Part shown: positions 15,645-22,097 of the stretch, one piece after another
Layout of the letters: each line of letters begins with the position of its first letter
Numbering within the stretch: position 1 is the stretch's first letter
Source of the DNA: Anaerolineales bacterium
Lineage (GTDB): Bacteria; Chloroflexota; Anaerolineae; Anaerolineales; Villigracilaceae
Assembly: GCA_017985935.1 (NCBI GenBank)
Contig: JAGNWT010000026.1
Coordinates: 1-46,274 of the forward strand
Direction: 5' to 3'
DNA length: 46,274 nt
Program-made: the position numbers and the translations under genes
Notes under the pieces: model-generated
The model's database searches: none
What the model was told of the DNA's origin: nothing
Seen by the model: the letters and a program-made list of their open reading frames with translations, nothing else

Positions 15645-16673
15645 ATGCCCAGAACCCAAAATAATGCTGTGATGAAGTGGTTGTTTATCTTTGCTTTTGT
15701 TGTTGCTTTCCTGGTTGTCTTTGGCGGATTTGTGCGCCTCACCCGCTCGGGCTTGTCCATCGTGGAGTGGAATCCTATCAGCGGCGTGATGCCGCCCATT
15801 GGCCAGCAGGCGTGGGAAGAGGAATTTGCCAAGTACCAGCTGACGCCTGAGTTCATCAAGATCAATTCGGGCATGACCCTGCCCGAATACAAGTTCATCT
15901 TCTACATGGAGTGGGTGCATCGCATCATCGCCCGTCTCGCCGGACTGTTCTACGCCTTCCCCGTTTTTTATTTCCTGTTCAAGAAGACCATTCCCTTCAA
16001 GGAATTTGGCGTGTACTTTGTCATGGGCATGCTGTTCATCGGGCAGGCTTTCATGGGCTGGTACATGGTCTACAGCGGATTGATCGACCGCCCCGCTGTG
16101 AGTCACTTCCGCCTGACCATCCACCTGCTGTTCGCGCTCGCGCTTTTCGGTCTCGCCTTGTGGACTGCGTTCGGACACAAATACGGCTTCCCTGATACCT
16201 CCAAAAAAGCCGCGTGGTCGCTGCCTTCAAAACTGGCGGCGTGGTCCACGGTGATCCTGCTGATCCAAATCTCCTACGGCGGTATGACGGCTGGCTTGAA
16301 GGCGGGTCATGTTTCAGACACCTGGCCATTGATGATGGGCAAATGGATTCCCCCGAACTTGTTCAACTCGTGGCTCAACTTTTTTGAGATGCCGCAGACC
16401 ATTGTCTTTGTTCACCGCTGGTTCGCCTGGCTGGGAATCATCCTTGTGCCTGTGGTTTTCTATATCGTCAAAAAGCAGAATTACCCCGCCGACATTCAGA
16501 ACGGGCTCAAATGGCTGATCGGTGTGGTCGCGCTGCAGATCACGCTCGGCGTGCTGACCATCCTGTCCTATGTAAACATCGTCATTGCGTTGATCCATCA
16601 GGCGAATGCCATCGTTCTCTTGGGGCTGGCGCTTTACTTCATCCACCGCTTCAGGGCATTGGATAGAAAATAG
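15645..16673 (+). CDS. ctaA: heme A synthase (COX15/CtaA family)
   Basis: This 342-residue membrane enzyme oxidises the C8 methyl of heme O to make heme A for cytochrome c oxidase. It has about eight membrane helices and the expected heme-binding histidines in EWVHRIIARLAG (about residue 91), SHFRLTIHLL (about 152-158), FVHRWFAW (about 259) and LIHQANAI (about 317). The first loop has the long LTRSGLSIVEWNPISGVMPP and TPEF segment of the mitochondrial and alphaproteobacterial COX15 type. The protein has no cysteine at all, so the redox-active Cys pair of the Bacillus type is absent. It is monocistronic between two terminators. No oxidase subunit is nearby in the window. Confidence 0.92.
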   Translation: MPRTQNNAVMKWLFIFAFVVAFLVVFGGFVRLTRSGLSIVEWNPISGVMPPIGQQAWEEEFAKYQLTPEFIKINSGMTLPEYKFIFYMEWVHRIIARLAGLFYAFPVFYFLFKKTIPFKEFGVYFVMGMLFIGQAFMGWYMVYSGLIDRPAVSHFRLTIHLLFALALFGLALWTAFGHKYGFPDTSKKAAWSLPSKLAAWSTVILLIQISYGGMTAGLKAGHVSDTWPLMMGKWIPPNLFNSWLNFFEMPQTIVFVHRWFAWLGIILVPVVFYIVKKQNYPADIQNGLKWLIGVVALQITLGVLTILSYVNIVIALIHQANAIVLLGLALYFIHRFRALDRK

Positions 16674-16694
16674 CATCTCTGCAAGTTAAATTCT

Positions 16695-16733
16695 CCGCGG
16701 ACTTTACGCTGTGTAAAGTCCGCGGTTTTGTTT
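16695..16733 (+). terminator. intrinsic terminator after heme A synthase
   Basis: A perfect 13-bp stem (CCGCGGACTTTAC at 16695-16707, complement at 16713-16725) with a 5-base loop is followed by TTTTGTTT. It lies between convergent genes. On the minus strand no clean T run follows, so it is stronger in the plus direction. Confidence 0.9.
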
Positions 16734-16750
16734 AATGATCTGGATCAAAT

Positions 16751-16942
16751 TCACTTACGGAGTTTGACCAAGCCCGCCACGCCGATCACACCCAGGAATA
16801 AGCCCGCCACAGAGCATGCCCAGGAAAGAAAGCTCAAAAAGAATCCGAGCGGCAGAATCCGCATGACCATCAGCACAGGGAAGATAAATCCCAATAGCAT
16901 CAGGATCAAGCCGAGGTTAAGAAGGAAGCGCGGTGATCTCAT
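16751..16942 (-). CDS. small membrane protein of the ABC operon
   Basis: A 63-residue protein with two hydrophobic segments (LLNLGLILMLLGFIFPVLMVM and LSFLSWACSVAGLFLGVIGVAGL), basic at both ends. I do not recognise the family. It overlaps the stop codon of the upstream ABC ATPase in an ATGA arrangement, which argues that it is a real, translationally coupled gene. It is the last gene of the transporter operon. A role in the transporter is possible but unproven. Confidence 0.65.
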   Translation of the reverse strand: MRSPRFLLNLGLILMLLGFIFPVLMVMRILPLGFFLSFLSWACSVAGLFLGVIGVAGLVKLRK

Positions 16943-17973
16943 TTGGGTTGATACAGCCAGCAGGAAACAAAATGCCCGGGCTCAGGTTCAAAGTCTTCGG
17001 GCTCGTGTTGATCACACAGACCCGCAATGATCCTGGCACAGCGCGGATGGAAGCGACATCCCTTCGGCGGGTTGACGAGACTCGGCGGCTCGCCAGGCGG
17101 CACCTCCTTGAAGGCATGAGCGTTGCGGGCATCGGGGTCTGAGGTGGCGGCAAGCAGCGCCATCGTGTATGGGTGCAGCGGATTTTCGAGCAGGCTGCGG
17201 GTGGCTGCTTTTTCGATCAGACTGCCCGCGTACATCACGAAGATGCGCGCCGAAAAATATTTCACCGTGGAAAGATCGTGTGTGATGTAAATGACCGAGA
17301 GGCGGTGACTCTCCTGCAAAGCGCTGAGCAGTTTCAAGATCTCCACGCGTACCGAGGCGTCGAGCATTGAAACAGGTTCATCGGCCACGATCAGCTTGGG
17401 GCTGAGGATCATGGCGCGCGCGATGACCACCCTTTGCTGCTGCCCGCCGCTTAGCATGTGCGGAAACTTCGGCAGGAAATCATCTGATGGATGCAGTTTC
17501 ACTTCATCCATCGCCTTGTGAATGCGGTCGAGTCTTTCCTGCTTATCCTTCACACCGCTGATAATGAGCGGCTCTTCCAGGATCTGTTCAATGTTCATGA
17601 ACGGCGGCAGGGCGCCATACGGATCCTGTTGAACGTACCCGATCTCGAAGCGATAGGCTCGCAAGTCTTTGGTGTTCTGGCTGGCGAGATTCTTTTGATC
17701 GAAGATCACCTCGCCCCGGGTCGGGATGTTCAGCCCAAGGATGGTTTTCATCAGGCTCGATTTTCCGCATCCGCTCTCGCCGACAACTGCCACGGTCTCC
17801 CCTTCTGCCAGTTCAAAGCTGACGTTATCCACGGCTTTGACATATCCCGCATGACCAAAACCAAAGCGGCGCAGTTCGTACCAGACCCGCAGGTTACGAA
17901 TGGAAAGCAAAGCCTCTTTGGGTTCTTCGATTGTGACTGTCATTCTTTTCGCCTTTCTCGTTTCAAGAATCAT
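16939..17973 (-). CDS. peptide/oligosaccharide ABC transporter ATPase (DppF-like)
   Basis: This 344-residue cytoplasmic ATPase powers a family-5 substrate-binding-protein-dependent importer. Walker A is GESGCGKSS (near residue 65), the signature LSGGQQQRVVIARA (near 170), Walker B LIVADEP (near 190) and the H-loop YITHDL. The C-terminal part (PPGEPPSLVNPPKGCRFHPRC) is the Cys-containing oligopeptide/dipeptide transporter domain of Opp/Dpp ATPases, which in some members holds an Fe-S cluster. ATG 17973 has GAGGAG eight bases upstream. A second in-frame ATG at 17943 is a less supported alternative. It pairs with the ATPase at 18604-19563, from which it is separated by a DinB-fold gene. Confidence 0.92.
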   Translation of the reverse strand: MILETRKAKRMTVTIEEPKEALLSIRNLRVWYELRRFGFGHAGYVKAVDNVSFELAEGETVAVVGESGCGKSSLMKTILGLNIPTRGEVIFDQKNLASQNTKDLRAYRFEIGYVQQDPYGALPPFMNIEQILEEPLIISGVKDKQERLDRIHKAMDEVKLHPSDDFLPKFPHMLSGGQQQRVVIARAMILSPKLIVADEPVSMLDASVRVEILKLLSALQESHRLSVIYITHDLSTVKYFSARIFVMYAGSLIEKAATRSLLENPLHPYTMALLAATSDPDARNAHAFKEVPPGEPPSLVNPPKGCRFHPRCARIIAGLCDQHEPEDFEPEPGHFVSCWLYQPK

Positions 17974-18002
17974 GCGTACTGCTCCTCAACCTTCGGGAGT
18001 GA

Positions 18003-18584
18003 TCATTTTCTCTGCTCTGTGGCAGAGCCGAAGCCCGTCTGCAAGCCTTTCAAACACTCCATCATGCCGAGGTGGCGGCAATCATGAGAGAGGAAGACAA
18101 GCAGGTTCATGCGGATGTTCTGCAGTTTGCGCTTCATGTCCTCCTCAACCGCATCGAAATTCGGAAAGCGGGAATCGAGCAATTCAATGAAGGTCTCCAG
18201 GTCTGCGTAAGAGCGCTTGAGGTAGCCCATCAATTCATCCTTGGGAGGGATGGGCAGAATAGCGGCGGCTTCGTCGCTCAAGCCAGTACCCACGGTGGCG
18301 TTCAGCTCGGTTGGGAAACCCCACTTCACAGCCAGGTTGTCGCGCGCCCAGATCTCTTTCGCCTGCCCAAAGTCTGCACCAAGCTGCGGAGTGCGTTCCA
18401 AAATAATGGTCTTGAGAAAATCTGACTCGCGCGCCAGATGCCAGAGATGGAATCCGATGGAAGTGCTGTATCCCATTGGACGCCAGTGAAGCTGATCTTC
18501 ATCGAGGCTGTCGCCAAACTCGATCACGATCTTGTGAATATCCTTGAACATGTAGAGAACATCATATAAAGCTTGAGTGGTCAT
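18003..18584 (-). CDS. DinB-fold protein
   Basis: A 193-residue four-helix-bundle protein of the DinB/YfiT superfamily, many of which are metal-dependent transferases or hydrolases acting on small thiols. Candidate metal ligands are the histidines in GFHLWHLARESDF (about residues 46-49) and in FLSHDCRHLGMMECL near the C-terminus (about 166-171), consistent with the H-x(n)-H-x3-H pattern. The N-terminal helix (YDVLYMFKDIHKIVIEF) and the segment LHWRPMGYSTSIGFHLWH are typical. It has AAGGA before ATG 18584 and lies 19 bp after one ABC ATPase and 29 bp before the other. No catalytic function can be assigned. Confidence 0.8.
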   Translation of the reverse strand: MTTQALYDVLYMFKDIHKIVIEFGDSLDEDQLHWRPMGYSTSIGFHLWHLARESDFLKTIILERTPQLGADFGQAKEIWARDNLAVKWGFPTELNATVGTGLSDEAAAILPIPPKDELMGYLKRSYADLETFIELLDSRFPNFDAVEEDMKRKLQNIRMNLLVFLSHDCRHLGMMECLKGLQTGFGSATEQRK

Positions 18585-18603
18585 GAGAATTCCTTATCGA
18601 TCT

Positions 18604-19563
18604 TTATTCATGCAGCCAGCATTTAACCTTGCGGCTTCCCCTTTTGAAGACGGGAGGTTCCACGCTGCATTTTTCAAAACGGAACGGACAGCGCGCCGCG
18701 AAGCGGCATCCCTTGGGAGGGTTGACGAGACTCGGAGGCTGGCCGGTGATGAACATCGGGTCGGCTTCGCTGCGCAGGCGCGGAACGCTCGCCATGAGCA
18801 TTTGCGAGTATGGATGCAGGGGCGCGGGAAAGAAATCCTCGGCGTTGCCTGTTTCCACGATCTGCCCTGCGTACATGATGGCGACCTCGTCTGCAAGTTC
18901 GCTGGAAGTGGCAATGTCGTGCGTGATGAGGATGTACGAAGTCCCCAGTTCATGCTTGATACGCTTGAGGACATTCATGATGTTGGCTTGTGTCAGCAGG
19001 TCGAGAGCGGAGGTCGGTTCATCCAGAACGATGAGACTGGGAGATGTGACCAGAGCCATCGCCAACGCCACACGCTGGCGCATCCCGCCGCTTAACTCGA
19101 AGGGATAGCGCGAGATGAAGTCCGCGGGCACGCCCACATGCTGAAACATTTTATAGACCAGCCCAAGCGCTTCGGGCTTGTTCAACCCCAGGTGAAGCAT
19201 GGCAGGCTCAGACACCTGATCGCCCACGGTCAACACGGGATTAAGCGCATTCATCGCCGCCTGCGGCACAAGAGACATCCCCACCCAGCGCACATTCTTG
19301 CGATAGTCGTCGTCATCGAGCGCCATGACATTTACGCCCTGCAAGTACACCTGCCCCGAGTATTGATCCACGTTGCGGGGAAGCAGGCGCAGCAAGGCTT
19401 TTGAGAGCGAGGTCTTGCCGCAGCCCGACTCGCCCAGAATGACCACCGCGCGGTTGAAGTCAAGGTCAAAGTCCACGCCGTCCACGGCTTGCACATTTCC
19501 TTTTTGAGTGCGGAAGTGCAGGGTGAGGTTTTCAATGTGCAAAAGTTTTGTCGGGTCGGTCAT
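18604..19563 (-). CDS. peptide/oligosaccharide ABC transporter ATPase (DppD-like)
   Basis: A 319-residue ATPase, partner of the DppF-like protein. It has Walker A GESGCGKTS (near 40), the signature LSGGMRQRVALAMA (near 155), Walker B LIVLDEP (near 175) and H-loop ILITHDIA. The C-terminal oligopeptide transporter domain with PPSLVNPPKGCRFAARCPF is present. I take ATG 19563 as the start and not the upstream in-frame start at 19623, because it lies one base after the permease stop codon and gives the normal family N-terminus (KLLHIENLTLHF). The gene is therefore closely coupled to the permease. Confidence 0.93.
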   Translation of the reverse strand: MTDPTKLLHIENLTLHFRTQKGNVQAVDGVDFDLDFNRAVVILGESGCGKTSLSKALLRLLPRNVDQYSGQVYLQGVNVMALDDDDYRKNVRWVGMSLVPQAAMNALNPVLTVGDQVSEPAMLHLGLNKPEALGLVYKMFQHVGVPADFISRYPFELSGGMRQRVALAMALVTSPSLIVLDEPTSALDLLTQANIMNVLKRIKHELGTSYILITHDIATSSELADEVAIMYAGQIVETGNAEDFFPAPLHPYSQMLMASVPRLRSEADPMFITGQPPSLVNPPKGCRFAARCPFRFEKCSVEPPVFKRGSRKVKCWLHE

Positions 19564-19564
19564 T

Positions 19565-20908
19565 TTATAGCCCTCGCAAGCGCGGATTAAAGATTCGGTC
19601 GAGCGAATATCCAAGCATGGCAAAAGCCAGACCCGTGAGCATCAGCAAAATGGAAGGCTCCAGCACCCAGTAGTATTGTCCCTGAAAGAGGGCTCCGTTC
19701 GCGCGAGCATCATCGATCACCTTGCCCCAGGTCGGAAGGACAGGGTCACCAAGACCGAGCACCGCGAGAGACGCTTCCAGAAAGACATAGGTCGGGATGA
19801 CAGCGACCAACTGTGGAATGAGGATGGGGATGACGCGCGGGATGAGATAGCGGAAGATGAGCCTCCATTGGCTCGCTCCATAAGAACGCGCAGCTTCGAT
19901 GTACGGCGCTTCCTTGACCTGTAGAAAGATAGCGCGATAGCCTTTGATCTGCCCGCTGAAGATGCTGAGCAAAATGGTCACGCTCAAGATAACCCAGATA
20001 CTGCGCGAATAAAATGTCCCGACCATGATGAGGATCGGCAGGAAGGGCAGCACAAGGTTGATCTCGGTGACGCGCTGGATCAATTCATCAAGCCAGCCGC
20101 CGAACCAGGTCCCAATGGCGGCGATGATCATGGTAATGAGGGTGGTGCCCAGGGCGGCGATCAGACCGAATGCCAAAGCCACGGGCATGCCCCACAGCAG
20201 AGCGATCGAAAGATCGCGGCGCTGGTGATCCGTCCCTGCCCAGCCGTACACCTGCCCATAGAGGACGAAATCCGCATCGATGGCAGAATCAGGTTCAAAG
20301 GTCAGGGCGGTGAGCCGCAGTTGATAGGTGCCGCGTTGGGCGAGGCGCAGGTCGCTTTCAGGGAGGAGGAAGAGTCCCTCGGCAGGGACTTCCCCGCCCA
20401 ATCTTCTCTCCAGTTTTGAATCCTGCGAGAAGTAAAAAGTATCGGTCGCGCCGACCGTGGAATCCATGATGCGGATCTCACGTCCATCGGGGGTGACCCA
20501 CAACAGCGAAACATAAGGCTGCTTCTCTTTGAAGGTCGAGTTGAAATAGATCGCCAGTTCCTTCGGGAAGTTGTCGAAGTCATAGTCGAAGGGATAGGTG
20601 ATGACCGTTTCGGTCATGCCGTCACCCTTGTCTGTGACCACCTTTTCGGCGCTGCCATCTGCCGAACTCATCACAAAGGACTCCGGCACTTTTTCAGAAC
20701 GGAAATAATTCGTCCACGCGGGCGGAGCCGAGACGGGATTCTTGTACCAGACTCCCTCGCCGCCGCGCCACAAACGGATCGCTTCGGCATACGGGATGCT
20801 GATCATGGCATAGGCAGAGATCGCTAAAAACGAGAGGATCATGGCCATCCCCGCAATGGCGGAAGGGTATCGAAAAAGATCGTTCAGTGACCTGCGAATT
20901 GCGATCAT
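19565..20908 (-). CDS. ABC transporter permease (DppC-like) with large outer domain
   Basis: A 447-residue inner-membrane permease. The first membrane helix is near residues 15-38 (AIAGMAMILSFLAISAYAMI). The remaining five begin near 230 and include the EAA-type loop EAPYIEAARSYGASQWRLIFRYLIPRV (near 335). Between helix 1 and the conserved GTDHQRRDLSIALLWGMPVAL segment lies an extracytoplasmic domain of about 180 residues, much longer than the few tens of residues usual in DppC. It is beta-rich (TETVITYPFDYDF, YQLRLTALTFE). Its start overlaps the stop of the DppB-like gene (ATGA). The extra domain may contact the enlarged binding protein of this operon. Confidence 0.9.
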   Translation of the reverse strand: MIAIRRSLNDLFRYPSAIAGMAMILSFLAISAYAMISIPYAEAIRLWRGGEGVWYKNPVSAPPAWTNYFRSEKVPESFVMSSADGSAEKVVTDKGDGMTETVITYPFDYDFDNFPKELAIYFNSTFKEKQPYVSLLWVTPDGREIRIMDSTVGATDTFYFSQDSKLERRLGGEVPAEGLFLLPESDLRLAQRGTYQLRLTALTFEPDSAIDADFVLYGQVYGWAGTDHQRRDLSIALLWGMPVALAFGLIAALGTTLITMIIAAIGTWFGGWLDELIQRVTEINLVLPFLPILIMVGTFYSRSIWVILSVTILLSIFSGQIKGYRAIFLQVKEAPYIEAARSYGASQWRLIFRYLIPRVIPILIPQLVAVIPTYVFLEASLAVLGLGDPVLPTWGKVIDDARANGALFQGQYYWVLEPSILLMLTGLAFAMLGYSLDRIFNPRLRGL

Positions 20909-22035
20909 TGTTTGTTTCCTTCTGCGCCGATCTTCACGCGCGGGTCCACCAGGGCAAAGATAAAGTCCAGCAAAAAGACAGTGACGGCAAGCAGGTAGGC
21001 AAAGATGACCGCCGAACCCACAATGACGGGGATGTCGAACAACCCCACCGCCTGAAAGAGAGTCCGCCCAAGCCCGGGCCAGTTGAAGACCGTCTCAAGG
21101 ATCGGCGCGCCCGTCCACAAGCCGATCAGCACCAGGGCAAAGTTGGTGATGATGGTGGGCAGTGTGGGACGCAAAATATAGCGACGCTCAATATCACGCG
21201 AAGAAAGTCCCTTGGCTTTTGCCATCTCCACATAATCCTCGCTGGAGAAGATCAGGAAAAATGTGCGCCAGTTATAGGCGCTCAAAAATAAAGTACTCAG
21301 CGCAATTGCAATGGTCGGCAGGATGAGATGCTCCATGAGGCTGAGGAAATAATCAAGGGGTGCATCGGGCGGAGGCGAATCCACCATGCCGCCAAATGGA
21401 AAAATATTCAACACGCCCGCAAAGAGCACGATCAAAAAAAGTCCGTAGAACCAACCCGGCGCAGATGAGGTCGGCGCGAGAGCCACAATGGCGCGGTCCC
21501 AGAAACTGCCATAATTGCGCGAGAGATTCAAAGCAATAAAGACACTGCCAAAGAAGAGGATGATGTTTGAGAAGCCGAACATCATCAAGGTTGGGGCGAG
21601 CCGCTCAAGGATGATGAGCCGCACTGTACGCGAGCCGCTGTCGCTTGCCATTTTTTGCGCGCGCCCCAGGTTCAGGGTCAGGGCATTGGTCAGGTAATTG
21701 ACCGAGCGGATGACGAAGGGTTGGTCAAGACCGAGTCGTTTTTCTTCGAGCCGGATCATCTCATCGACCCGCTTGGTCCTTTCCTCCTGTGAAAGGCTGT
21801 CGAACATGTTCGAGCCATTCACCTTCAACTGCACACCCTCGCGGATCTCAGCCCGGCGAATGGTATCTACATAACCGCCCATGTTCGCGATCAGAATGGT
21901 GAGATAAATGCCGATCACAACAGTCACGAACAACGAGAGCAGGCGCGAGACGGCGTACTTCGTAAGACGCAGAGCGGCATTGGCTGTCCGTTTGGTCTGT
22001 GGAACAGGCGCGATGGTTTCTGTTGTGGTGGTCAT
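20905..22035 (-). CDS. ABC transporter permease (DppB-like)
   Basis: A 376-residue inner-membrane permease of the OppB/DppB type. The first helix is SRLLSLFVTVVIGIYLTILIA (near 30-50), followed by an outer segment with the conserved RLGLDQPFVIRSVNYLTNALTLNLG. Later helices include the EAA loop EDYVEMAKAKGLSSRDIERRYILRPTLPTII (near 265). The C-terminal LLDFIFALVDPRVKIG is characteristic of the family. ATG 22035 is selected because AGGAG sits at ideal spacing. The 17 upstream residues of the longer frame lack support. It lies 62 bases after the binding-protein gene, a gap that contains a GC-rich hairpin. Confidence 0.92.
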   Translation of the reverse strand: MTTTTETIAPVPQTKRTANAALRLTKYAVSRLLSLFVTVVIGIYLTILIANMGGYVDTIRRAEIREGVQLKVNGSNMFDSLSQEERTKRVDEMIRLEEKRLGLDQPFVIRSVNYLTNALTLNLGRAQKMASDSGSRTVRLIILERLAPTLMMFGFSNIILFFGSVFIALNLSRNYGSFWDRAIVALAPTSSAPGWFYGLFLIVLFAGVLNIFPFGGMVDSPPPDAPLDYFLSLMEHLILPTIAIALSTLFLSAYNWRTFFLIFSSEDYVEMAKAKGLSSRDIERRYILRPTLPTIITNFALVLIGLWTGAPILETVFNWPGLGRTLFQAVGLFDIPVIVGSAVIFAYLLAVTVFLLDFIFALVDPRVKIGAEGNKQ

Positions 22036-22049
22036 GATCTTCTCCTGAA

Positions 22050-22080
22050 GGTGGCGGCCGCCTTTTGAACGACCGCCACC
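22050..22080 (-). ncRNA. intercistronic hairpin after the binding-protein gene
   Basis: GGTGGCGG (22050-22057) pairs with CCGCCACC (22073-22080) across a 15-base centre. It sits between the binding-protein stop codon and the permease Shine-Dalgarno sequence, with no T run. Such structures commonly protect the binding-protein mRNA from 3' decay so that it is made in excess over the permeases. That role is inferred. It is an mRNA structure, not a separate RNA gene. Confidence 0.55.
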
Positions 22081-22097
22081 CATTTTGTTTACCGGGC

